From JADHMP01 sp964617385 (GTDB lineage: Bacteria; Bacteroidota; Bacteroidia; Flavobacteriales; Flavobacteriaceae), in assembly GCA_964617385.1 (NCBI GenBank), contig CAZTYX010000008.1:1-35200 (forward strand): 35,200 bases of DNA. Reading direction: 5' to 3'. Shown here one piece after another: positions 6,653 to 14,182 of this stretch. Within the stretch, counting starts at the first letter, position 1. Each line of letters opens with the position of its first letter. The notes under the pieces were generated by a model. The model did not search any database. It was not told the origin of the DNA and saw nothing but the letters and a program-made list of their open reading frames with translations. The translations under genes and the position numbers were made by a program.

Positions 6653-9484
6653 TTAATGGGCTTCTAGCCAATTTTTGCCCACGCCCATATCCACCACCAA
6701 TGGAACCGCCAAAGAAAAGGCGTTTTCCATGGCCGTTTTCACTAGGGTTTTAAAAGATTCTAATTCTGTTTTGGGCACTTCAAAAACCAATTCATCGTGC
6801 ACCTGCAAGAGCATGTTCGTTTGCCATTGCCCTTGGTGTAATTCTTTTTGAATGGCAATCATTGCCAATTTAATGATGTCGGCAGCACTCCCTTGAATGG
6901 GGGCATTCACAGCATTGCGTTCTGCTGCACCGCGCACCACTGCATTTTGAGAATTGATGGCCTGTAAATAACGCCGGCGACCCAATACCGTTTCAACATA
7001 GCCATGCTCACGAGCAAAATCAACTTGATCGTGTATGTACGTCCGTAATTTAGGATAGGTTGCATAGTATGTTTCAATTAGAGCCTTTGACTCACTTCGA
7101 CTCAAATCGGTTTGCTGACTTAGTCCAAAGGCAGAAACCCCATATATAATCCCAAAATTAACCGTTTTGGCATGACTGCGTTGCGCACGGGTCACAGCCT
7201 CAGGAGCCACATCAAAAACCTTGGCTGCGGTGGCCGTATGGATATCTTCGTTGTTTAAAAACGCCTGAATCATTTCTGGGTCTTGACTCAGCGCTGCAAT
7301 AATGCGCAATTCAATTTGTGAATAATCTGCAGCGAGCAGCACATACTCCTCAGACTTGGCCACAAACGCCTTTCTGACCTGTTGACCTCGGGGGGTTCGA
7401 ATAGGAATATTTTGCAGGTTCGGATTGTTACTGCTCAATCTTCCTGTGGCTGCCACGGCTTGATTATAAACCGTATGAATACGACCCGTATGAGGGTTTA
7501 CTTCTTTAGGCAATACAGAAACATAGGTGTTGTGTAATTTTTGAAGGGATCGCCAATCTAAAATCTGAGCTACTATGGGGTGGTCTTTGGCCAAATAAGA
7601 CAATACCTCCTCGGCCGTTGAATATTGACCGGTTTTCGTTTTTTTGGGTTTATCAACCAGCTTTAATTTTTCAAAGAGCACCACCCCCAATTGTTTGGGA
7701 GACGCCAAATTAAAATCTTCACCTGCGGTTTCAAAAATTGTTTTTTCTAAGTCGGCAATGTCCGCTAAAAGGGTTTTTGAGAAATCATTTAAAAAAGCGG
7801 CGTCTAGGGCTATGCCTGCACTTTCCATTTCGGTGAGTACTTCCATCAACGGCAACTCCACATCTCTATATAGTGATAAGGTTTTCGAAGACTCCAACTC
7901 TTTTAGAAAATGATCTTTTAATTGCAGAGTAATGTCTGCATCTTCAACAGCATATTCAGTTTGTTTTTCTAAGGGTACATCACGCATAGTGCCTTGGTTA
8001 GCTCCCTTTTTCCCAATCAATTCTGTAATGGACTGGGGCGTGTAATGAAGATACGTTTCGGCCAACACATCCATGTTGTGTCGCATATCGGGGTTGATTA
8101 AATAATGGGCCACCATGGTGTCAAAAAACGGTCCCGAAACCCGAATCCCATATTTACGTAGCACCTTAAGGTCATATTTTAAATTGTGGCCAATTTTTTC
8201 TATTGCGGGGTTTTCAAAAAAGGGTTTAAAGGCATCCAGTAAGGCTTTTGTTTCTTCTTGATCTACAGGAAAAGGCACATAATAACCCATTCCCGGTGCC
8301 CAAGAAAAAGCGATGCCCACCAACTCGGCCTCTAAGCTTTTTAAACTTGTGGTTTCAGTGTCAAAACAAACCTCTTTTTGGGCTAAAAGAGACGCCAATA
8401 AAAGGGCTCTTCCCTGAGATGTAGTCACGTGTTGGTAGTGGTGCGCATAGCCCTCCTGTTTTTTTATTTCATGCACCTCACCGGCCGACACCCCACTGCC
8501 TGGGGGTGCAAACAAATCGAATTGTTGACCATCCGAAACGGGATTAATTTTTGAGGCTTCTTTTTGGGCTGAATCGTTTGGGCTTGATACTTCAGGCTCG
8601 GAAGAAAATAACTTCCCAAAACGTTCTTTAATGCGTCTAAATTCGAGGGTATCAAAAAGCGTGTTGACTTTATTTTTATCAGGCTCAGTTAAAGCAAAAC
8701 GCTCGGCATCAAAAGTAACGGGTACATCTAACAAGATACGCGCCAATTCTTTTGATAGTATACCTTGCTCTTTATGGGTTTCTATCTTTTCTTTTAATTT
8801 TCCTTGCAGTTGATCAGTATTGGCCAAAAGAGCCTCCATGCTGCCAAATTGCTTAATGAATTTTTTAGCCGTTTTATCGCCCACTCCAGGCAACCCAGGA
8901 ATATTATCCACAGCATCGCCCATCATGCCTAAATAGTCTATCACTTGGAGGGGGTTTTCCACTTCAAATTTTTCACACACTTCAGGTATACCCCAAATTT
9001 CAATGCCATTGCCCATGCGGGCAGGGCGGTACATAAAAATATTTTCAGAAACCAGTTGAGCAAAGTCTTTATCTGGGGTCATCATAAACACTTCAAAATT
9101 TTCTTTTTCGGCTTGTTTAGCTAATGTGCCAATAATATCATCTGCTTCAAATCCCTCTTTTTCAATCACGGGTATGTTCATAGCGTGAAGCAAGTTGTGA
9201 ATAATGGGCACAGCGATTTTTATGGCCTCAGGGGTTTCGTCTCGATTGGCTTTATATTCAGAAAACTGTTCGGTTCTAGCCGCCGACCCACCTTTGTCAA
9301 AGCACACTGCCATGTGGTCTGGTCGTTCTCTGTTAATTACATCTAAAAGTGAATTCATAAAGCCCATAATGGCCGAGGTGTCCATGCCTTGAGAGTTGAT
9401 TCTCGGGTTTTTAATAAAGGCATAATAGCCTCTAAAAATAAGCGCATAAGCGTCTAATAAAAAAAGGCGAGGTTTTGTAGCCAT
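6653..9484 (-). CDS. polA: DNA polymerase I
   Basis: 943 residues with all three domains. The 5'-nuclease (about 1-295) has LLDAYALIFRGYYAF, EADDIIGT and GDAVDNIPGLPGVGDKTA. The 3'-5' exonuclease (about 350-540) keeps its acidic residues: Asp375 and Glu377 in FDTETTS, then IGHNLKYDLK and YAVEDAD, so proofreading should be active, unlike polymerases such as Taq. The polymerase domain has motif A (AADYSQIELR, Asp720), motif B (RSHAKTVNFGIIYG, with Lys773 and Tyr781) and motif C (VHDELVFE, Asp897). A linker of about 50 residues (295-345) joins the nuclease domains. The gene follows dxs by 34 bases on the same strand and has no promoter of its own that I can see. Confidence 0.98.
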   Translation of the reverse strand: MATKPRLFLLDAYALIFRGYYAFIKNPRINSQGMDTSAIMGFMNSLLDVINRERPDHMAVCFDKGGSAARTEQFSEYKANRDETPEAIKIAVPIIHNLLHAMNIPVIEKEGFEADDIIGTLAKQAEKENFEVFMMTPDKDFAQLVSENIFMYRPARMGNGIEIWGIPEVCEKFEVENPLQVIDYLGMMGDAVDNIPGLPGVGDKTAKKFIKQFGSMEALLANTDQLQGKLKEKIETHKEQGILSKELARILLDVPVTFDAERFALTEPDKNKVNTLFDTLEFRRIKERFGKLFSSEPEVSSPNDSAQKEASKINPVSDGQQFDLFAPPGSGVSAGEVHEIKKQEGYAHHYQHVTTSQGRALLLASLLAQKEVCFDTETTSLKSLEAELVGIAFSWAPGMGYYVPFPVDQEETKALLDAFKPFFENPAIEKIGHNLKYDLKVLRKYGIRVSGPFFDTMVAHYLINPDMRHNMDVLAETYLHYTPQSITELIGKKGANQGTMRDVPLEKQTEYAVEDADITLQLKDHFLKELESSKTLSLYRDVELPLMEVLTEMESAGIALDAAFLNDFSKTLLADIADLEKTIFETAGEDFNLASPKQLGVVLFEKLKLVDKPKKTKTGQYSTAEEVLSYLAKDHPIVAQILDWRSLQKLHNTYVSVLPKEVNPHTGRIHTVYNQAVAATGRLSSNNPNLQNIPIRTPRGQQVRKAFVAKSEEYVLLAADYSQIELRIIAALSQDPEMIQAFLNNEDIHTATAAKVFDVAPEAVTRAQRSHAKTVNFGIIYGVSAFGLSQQTDLSRSESKALIETYYATYPKLRTYIHDQVDFAREHGYVETVLGRRRYLQAINSQNAVVRGAAERNAVNAPIQGSAADIIKLAMIAIQKELHQGQWQTNMLLQVHDELVFEVPKTELESFKTLVKTAMENAFSLAVPLVVDMGVGKNWLEAH

Positions 9485-9518
9485 AAAAGGTGGTTTTGGT
9501 AAAAATAAAAATTCAAGT

Positions 9519-11294
9519 TTAATTGCCGTGTTTTTCCCAAATGGAGTTTAATTTTTTTGTGATGCTTTTAATGTCTAATCCCACTTGTGCTTTTAAAACG
9601 GTTGTGGGGCCATGAGCAATAAATGTATCCGGAATACCCATTTGATAAAATGGTTTTTGATGCCCTAGGGTTTGCATACATTCCAATATGGCACTCGCAG
9701 CACCACCTTGCATTACCCCTTCTTCTACAACCAACACCGCCAAATAGGAGGTAAATATAATTTCAAGAGTCTCCTCATCCAAGGGTTTAATACATTGTAA
9801 ATCATAATGTGCAAACGCTTCTGGATGTTGTGTTTGTTTGCAGGCTTCGGCAACATTTTCAGCCAAAGTGCCAACGCTAATTACAGCAACGGCAGTTCCT
9901 TGAGAGAGTAACTCCATTTGGTTGAAGGCCCCTTTTTGAAAGGGAGGCACTGGCGTTTCAACGGAGGTCACCCCTCGAGGATAGCGAATGGCTACGGGGC
10001 CACCAGGTGCTATGGTGACGGTGTAAAGCATATTTCTTAAAACCATTGCGTTGCGAGGCGCCAAAAGGGTCATGTTGGGTATACACCGTAAAAAGGCAAT
10101 GTCAAAAACCCCATGGTGTGTGGCGCCATCATGGCCCACCAATCCAGCACGATCCACACAAAAAATAACAGGTAATTTTTGCAAAGCCACATCGTGAATA
10201 AGTTGATCGTAGGCGCGTTGTAGGAAGGTAGAATAGATGACACAAAAAGGAAGTAATCCCTGAGTGGCCATTCCAGCGGCCAAGGTCACTGCGTGCTGCT
10301 CAGCAATTCCTACATCAAAACATCGGCTAGGGAACTTTTCCATAAAAGGGATAAGCCCACTCCCCGTGGGCATCGCTGGGGTAATTGCCACTATTTTAGG
10401 GTTCTCTTGAGCCAGTGCCACGAGCGCATTGCCAAAAACGTTTTGAAATTTGGTTTTTCCCGCCATAGGCTCTTTTTGCAATTTACCAGTGAGGGGGTCA
10501 AATTTCCCTGGCGCATGAAATTGGGTTTGATTTTTTTCGGCAGCTTTCAATCCTTTGCCTTTTAAGGATACAACATGAACCAATCGAGGGCCTGTTTTCT
10601 TTTTCTCAGCTTTAAAAGTGTCAAGGAGTTGTGAGAGGTCATGCCCATCCACAGGCCCCACATAGGGTACATCAAACAATGTTAAGGATTCTGTATTGCT
10701 CCCTTTCTTTTGCAGTTGCTTAAAATGATTTTTTAATGCCCCCACACTAGGATCAATGCCCATGCTATTGTCATTCAACACCACCAATACGTTTGCTTGG
10801 GTTGTGGCTAGATGATTAAGTGCTTCAAGAGCCATTCCACTGGCCAGCGAAGCATCGCCGATCACGGCCAAATGGTGGTGGTTTTTTTGTTGAAGCTGAG
10901 CCGCCAAGGCCATACCTAAAACAGCCGAAAGGGAGGTGCCCGCATGACCCGTGCCAAAAGCATCATAGGGACTTTCTTCGCGACTTGGAAAACCACTCAT
11001 CCCGCCTGCTTGTCGGAGCGTAACAAAAGCCTCTCTCCGTTCGGTTAATATTTTGTGGGCGTAGGCTTGATGCCCCACATCCCATACTAAAATATCTTGA
11101 GGGGTTTGAAACACATAGTGCAAGGCCAGGGTGAGTTCTACAGTACCCAAACTGGCTCCCAAGTGGCCTTCATTTTGAGCAAGAGTTTCTATAATATAGG
11201 TCCGCAAAGCGACCGCCAAAGGGGGGAGCTCATGTTCATTTAGTGTTCTTAAGGCCTCCGGTGAAGCGGCTTTTTCAAGCAAGCTTTTTGTCAT
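9519..11294 (-). CDS. dxs: 1-deoxy-D-xylulose-5-phosphate synthase
   Basis: 591 residues, somewhat shorter than the 620-640 of many homologues. DXS condenses pyruvate with glyceraldehyde 3-phosphate, the first step of the MEP isoprenoid pathway, using thiamine diphosphate. Cofactor motifs are intact: GHLGASLG (His45), GTGHAGTSLS (His117), the metal/ThDP motif from GDAS (146) to NDN (174-176), and GIAEQHAVTLAAGMA with the catalytic Glu. The C-terminal transketolase domain is complete. The start at 11294 lies exactly four bases after a TACCTTTA box, predicting a leaderless mRNA. polA follows on the same transcript. Together with the prenyl synthase and lycopene cyclase it points to active isoprenoid synthesis. 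Confidence 0.97.
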   Translation of the reverse strand: MTKSLLEKAASPEALRTLNEHELPPLAVALRTYIIETLAQNEGHLGASLGTVELTLALHYVFQTPQDILVWDVGHQAYAHKILTERREAFVTLRQAGGMSGFPSREESPYDAFGTGHAGTSLSAVLGMALAAQLQQKNHHHLAVIGDASLASGMALEALNHLATTQANVLVVLNDNSMGIDPSVGALKNHFKQLQKKGSNTESLTLFDVPYVGPVDGHDLSQLLDTFKAEKKKTGPRLVHVVSLKGKGLKAAEKNQTQFHAPGKFDPLTGKLQKEPMAGKTKFQNVFGNALVALAQENPKIVAITPAMPTGSGLIPFMEKFPSRCFDVGIAEQHAVTLAAGMATQGLLPFCVIYSTFLQRAYDQLIHDVALQKLPVIFCVDRAGLVGHDGATHHGVFDIAFLRCIPNMTLLAPRNAMVLRNMLYTVTIAPGGPVAIRYPRGVTSVETPVPPFQKGAFNQMELLSQGTAVAVISVGTLAENVAEACKQTQHPEAFAHYDLQCIKPLDEETLEIIFTSYLAVLVVEEGVMQGGAASAILECMQTLGHQKPFYQMGIPDTFIAHGPTTVLKAQVGLDIKSITKKLNSIWEKHGN

Positions 11295-11298
11295 GGCT

Positions 11299-11306
11299 TA
11301 AAGGTA
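11299..11306 (-). promoter_or_regulatory. -7 promoter element for dxs, four bases from the ATG
   Basis: TACCTTTA on the minus strand, then AGCC, then ATG. Octamer and spacing are identical to those before tag. If transcription starts four or five bases after the box, the mRNA begins at the start codon. Confidence 0.5.
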
Positions 11307-11347
11307 GGCTTAATTCGTTTATTTTAAAATGGCAAATAGATATTCAG

Positions 11348-11355
11348 TATTTTTG
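11348..11355 (+). promoter_or_regulatory. -7 promoter element for tadA, four bases from the ATG
   Basis: TATTTTTG is an exact TAnnTTTG match, followed by AATA and the ATG at 11360. This predicts a leaderless mRNA. It is divergent from the dxs promoter in a 65-base gap. Confidence 0.55.
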
Positions 11356-11359
11356 AATA

Positions 11360-11797
11360 ATGGAAAAAGAAGATCAATTTTTTATGCAACAGGCCTTGAT
11401 GGAAGCTCAAAAAGCATTGGCAGCAGACGAAGTGCCTGTGGGAGCGGTGATTGTACACAAAAACAGGATTATTGCCCGGGCACACAACCTCACCGAACGC
11501 CTTAATGATGTTACAGCCCACGCCGAAATGCAGGCCATTACTTCAGCAGCACATTTTTTAAACGGAAAATATTTAGTTGATTGTACCCTCTACGTAACCC
11601 TAGAGCCCTGTGTGATGTGTGCCGGAGCGCTCTATTGGTCGCAACTGCAACGAGTGGTGGTGGGTTCTGCCGATCCTAAACGGGGGTTTATGCAAGCCAA
11701 TGTGCCTTTGCATCCTAAAACCACACTCAGCACGGGGCTTCTAGCCAATGAATCTAAAGCCCTACTGGATCAATTTTTTACGCAAAAGAGGTCATAA
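11360..11797 (+). CDS. tadA: tRNA-specific adenosine deaminase
   Basis: 145 residues. TadA converts A34 to inosine in the tRNA-Arg(ACG) anticodon wobble position. The cytidine-deaminase fold shows the catalytic zinc site: His54 and Glu56 (HAE in TAHAEMQAI) with Cys84 and Cys87 (PCVMC). The N-terminal DEVPVGAVIVH block is diagnostic of TadA rather than of free-base or nucleoside deaminases. Met1 is preferred over Met9 because it gives the usual helix before that block. The gene ends in a hairpin shared with the convergent cold shock gene. Confidence 0.95.
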   Translation: MEKEDQFFMQQALMEAQKALAADEVPVGAVIVHKNRIIARAHNLTERLNDVTAHAEMQAITSAAHFLNGKYLVDCTLYVTLEPCVMCAGALYWSQLQRVVVGSADPKRGFMQANVPLHPKTTLSTGLLANESKALLDQFFTQKRS

Positions 11798-11825
11798 AAA
11801 AAGCACCCCAATTGGGATGCTTTTT
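11798..11825. terminator. Two-way terminator between tadA and the cold shock gene
   Basis: AAAAAGCA (11798-11805) pairs with TGCTTTTT (11818-11825), with CCC/GGG inside the stem. T-runs on both strands make it usable in both directions. It starts directly after the tadA stop and lies 20 bases after the cold shock stop. Confidence 0.85.
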
Positions 11826-11845
11826 GGTACTGTAACACTATCTAT

Positions 11846-12037
11846 CTAAGCTAAGCTAATTTGAGAAGCTTGCTTCCCTTTTTTACCTTCTTCTTCAACA
11901 TAAGTTACCTTCGCTCCTTCTTGGAGGGTTAAGCCATCTAAGGCCGAAACATGAACAAAAACGTCTTCGCCAGTTTCATCGTTGGTAATGAAGCCATATC
12001 CTTTGGATTCATTAAAAAATTTAACGGTTCCCGTCAT
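11846..12037 (-). CDS. Cold shock domain protein
   Basis: 63 residues, a single cold shock domain. RNP1 is KGYGFI (12-17) and RNP2 is DVFVHV (25-30). Such proteins bind single-stranded RNA or DNA and melt mRNA structure. The aromatic residues that stack on bases are present (Phe7, Phe8, Tyr14, Phe16, Phe27, His29). The gene is last in the aspS group, 42 bases after the small membrane protein gene. The gap holds a 15-base inverted repeat. The sequence does not show whether it is cold-induced or constitutive. Confidence 0.95.
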   Translation of the reverse strand: MTGTVKFFNESKGYGFITNDETGEDVFVHVSALDGLTLQEGAKVTYVEEEGKKGKQASQISLA

Positions 12038-12048
12038 AATATAAATTA

Positions 12049-12063
12049 AAATTGCGGCAATTT
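12049..12063 (-). promoter_or_regulatory. 15-base inverted repeat before the cold shock gene
   Basis: AAATTGC and GCAATTT are perfect arms around one base, 11 bases before the cold shock ATG. On the minus strand it is followed by a T-rich run (TTAATTTATATT). It could be a weak terminator of the aspS transcript, a protein operator or a leader hairpin; the sequence does not decide. Confidence 0.35.
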
Positions 12064-12079
12064 ACGGTTTCTCTTTGAG

Positions 12080-12358
12080 CTAACCTTGGGTTTTCTTGCT
12101 TTTCTTGTTTGAAATCGATTGATTTTCAATGTTTTTATACATTTTCTTCAGATTTTCCTCACTCAATGTATAATCTTTAAGGCGTTTGCCCTTCCAACGG
12201 TGGTACAGAAAAAGAGGAAGAAAAACCAACACAGCAAAAAGTACTGAAAACCCAATAATTTTATCGCCCTGTGCAATGTCTATGCTGTTTTTGTGGTATG
12301 TGCCATAAGTCAATCCGACCAACAATAACAAAAACAAAAAGCGGAGCGCTATTTTCAT
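12080..12358 (-). CDS. Small two-span membrane protein, coupled to aspS
   Basis: 92 residues from the ATG at 12358. Two membrane segments (about 4-20 and 34-52) are followed by a basic, polar C-terminal tail of about 40 residues (RWKGKRLKDY, then many Lys/Asn/Ser), predicted to lie in the cytoplasm by the positive-inside rule. The ATG overlaps the aspS stop as ATGA, so translation is probably coupled. A longer reading from 12403 would overlap aspS by 49 bases and put a non-hydrophobic stretch before the first helix, so I rejected it. I do not recognise a named family. The function is unknown and no catalytic motif is visible. Confidence 0.75.
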   Translation of the reverse strand: MKIALRFLFLLLLVGLTYGTYHKNSIDIAQGDKIIGFSVLFAVLVFLPLFLYHRWKGKRLKDYTLSEENLKKMYKNIENQSISNKKSKKTQG

Positions 12359-14118
12359 GTATTGGTTTTGGGCGGTTGGGGTTTTAAGGCCAACTCCTCC
12401 CATTGAGAAGAATCAATAGGGGCGGGAGCATCAATCATCACATCGCGTCCAGCATTGTTTTTGGGGAAAGCAATAAAATCTCGTATGCTTTCTTGTCCTC
12501 CTAAAAGCGCCACCAACCGGTCTAAACCAAGGGCAATACCACCATGTGGAGGAGCACCATATTGAAAGGCATTCATCAAAAACCCAAATTGGCTCTCGGC
12601 TTCATCTTTGGTGAACCCAAGGAGGTCAAACATTTTTTCTTGTAAGAGGCGGTCGTGAATTCGAATGGAACCTCCACCAATTTCATTGCCATTAAGCACC
12701 AAATCATAGGCATTGGCTTTAACCTTTTCGGGGGCTTTGTCTAATAGTGCAAGGTCTTCGGGTTTGGGAGCTGTAAAAGGATGGTGCATAGCGTGATAGC
12801 GTTGGGTATCTTCGTCCCATTCTAAAAGCGGAAAATCGGTCACCCATAGGGGTGCAAATTCATTCGGTTTGCGTAAGTCCAAACGTTCACCCAATTCCAT
12901 ACGCAGGGCACTGAGCTGCGGGCGAGTGGCTTTGGCAGCACCTGAAAGAATTAGAAGTAAATCGCCGGCATTGGCCCCTGCTTTAGTGGCCCATGCTTGC
13001 AAATCTTCTGAAGTAAAAAATTTATCTACAGATGATTTAAAACTGCCGTCTTCATTACATTTTACCCACACCAAACCTTGGGCGCCAATTTGGGGTCGCT
13101 TCACCCAATCAATTAGAGCGTCAATTTCTTTACGGCTATACGCTGCTGCGCCGGGTACGGCAATACCCACTACCAATTCTTGATTGTCAAAAACACCAAA
13201 CCCTTTGCCTTGGGCCAAGGCGTTCAACTCACAAAAGGTCATGCCAAAACGGATGTCGGGTTTGTCATTACCATAAGTGGTCATGGCTTCCTCATATGTC
13301 ATTCTTGGAAAAATGTCCACGGCCACCCCTTTGATTTCTTGAAGCAAATGACGCGTGAGAGCTTCAAATTGTTGAAGCACTTCTTCTTGTTCCACAAAGG
13401 CCATTTCACAATCAATTTGGGTAAATTCCGGTTGACGGTCGGCGCGAAGGTCTTCATCGCGAAAACACTTCACAATTTGAAAATAACGATCCATACCACC
13501 CACCATCAACAACTGTTTAAAAGTTTGAGGGGATTGAGGTAGGGCATAAAATTGTCCTTGATGCATGCGGGAAGGCACCACAAAATCACGAGCCCCTTCA
13601 GGGGTAGATTTGATTAAATATGGCGTTTCAACTTCAATAAATCCTTTTTGGCTTAGATAATTGCGCACAGCCATGGTAACCTTCGACCGAAAAATGAGGT
13701 TTTCTTTGACTGGTTTTCTACGTATGTCTAAATAGCGATATTGCATACGTAATTCTTCACCCCCATCTGTTTCATCTTCTATAGTAAATGGGGGAAGTTG
13801 GGCTTTGTTGAGCAGGATGAGTTGCGTCACCAACACTTCTATGGCACCTGTGGAGAGGGTGTCGTTTTTGGATTCTCTGGCAATCACTTTTCCGTGTACT
13901 TGAATCACAAATTCACGCCCCAATTTTTGAGCCTGTTCCAAAAGGTTTTTATCGGTGCGCTCGGCGTCAAAAACCAATTGGGTGATGCCGTATCGGTCGC
14001 GTAAATCTACCCAAACAATAAAGCCTTTATCGCGTGTGCGTTGCACCCATCCACAGAGGGTTACATTTTCATTGATATGACCCTCGTTTAGGGCTCCACA
14101 GTTGTGCGTTCGTAGCAT
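12355..14118 (-). CDS. aspS: Aspartyl-tRNA synthetase
   Basis: 587 residues, the bacterial-type length with a GAD insertion domain. An N-terminal OB-fold anticodon-binding domain (GWVQRTRDKGFIVWVDLRD) leads to the class II catalytic core: YRYLDIRR (about 127-134), motif 2 (FRDEDLRADRQPEFTQID, from 219) and motif 3 (GIALGLDRLVALL, about 530-545). The bacterial insert lies between motifs 2 and 3. The enzyme charges tRNA-Asp. Its own -7 box (TATTTTTG at 14136-14143) leaves a leader of roughly a dozen bases. It lies 64 bases after the efflux operon and is followed, with overlapping stop and start, by the small membrane protein. Confidence 0.98.
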   Translation of the reverse strand: MLRTHNCGALNEGHINENVTLCGWVQRTRDKGFIVWVDLRDRYGITQLVFDAERTDKNLLEQAQKLGREFVIQVHGKVIARESKNDTLSTGAIEVLVTQLILLNKAQLPPFTIEDETDGGEELRMQYRYLDIRRKPVKENLIFRSKVTMAVRNYLSQKGFIEVETPYLIKSTPEGARDFVVPSRMHQGQFYALPQSPQTFKQLLMVGGMDRYFQIVKCFRDEDLRADRQPEFTQIDCEMAFVEQEEVLQQFEALTRHLLQEIKGVAVDIFPRMTYEEAMTTYGNDKPDIRFGMTFCELNALAQGKGFGVFDNQELVVGIAVPGAAAYSRKEIDALIDWVKRPQIGAQGLVWVKCNEDGSFKSSVDKFFTSEDLQAWATKAGANAGDLLLILSGAAKATRPQLSALRMELGERLDLRKPNEFAPLWVTDFPLLEWDEDTQRYHAMHHPFTAPKPEDLALLDKAPEKVKANAYDLVLNGNEIGGGSIRIHDRLLQEKMFDLLGFTKDEAESQFGFLMNAFQYGAPPHGGIALGLDRLVALLGGQESIRDFIAFPKNNAGRDVMIDAPAPIDSSQWEELALKPQPPKTNT

Positions 14119-14135
14119 AGTCTTTTTTCTTCAGG

Positions 14136-14143
14136 CAAAAATA
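14136..14143 (-). promoter_or_regulatory. -7 promoter element for aspS
   Basis: TATTTTTG on the minus strand, an exact TAnnTTTG match 17 bases before the aspS ATG. It lets aspS be transcribed apart from the upstream efflux operon. Confidence 0.5.
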
Positions 14144-14182
14144 TAAAAATAGTCTTGCACAGCGATTGCTCCTCCAAAGGGA

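Noticed and set aside
13180..13542. 120-codon open frame on the plus strand inside aspS
   Set aside because: It is fully antisense to conserved aspS motifs, has no promoter or family signal and reads as biased composition.
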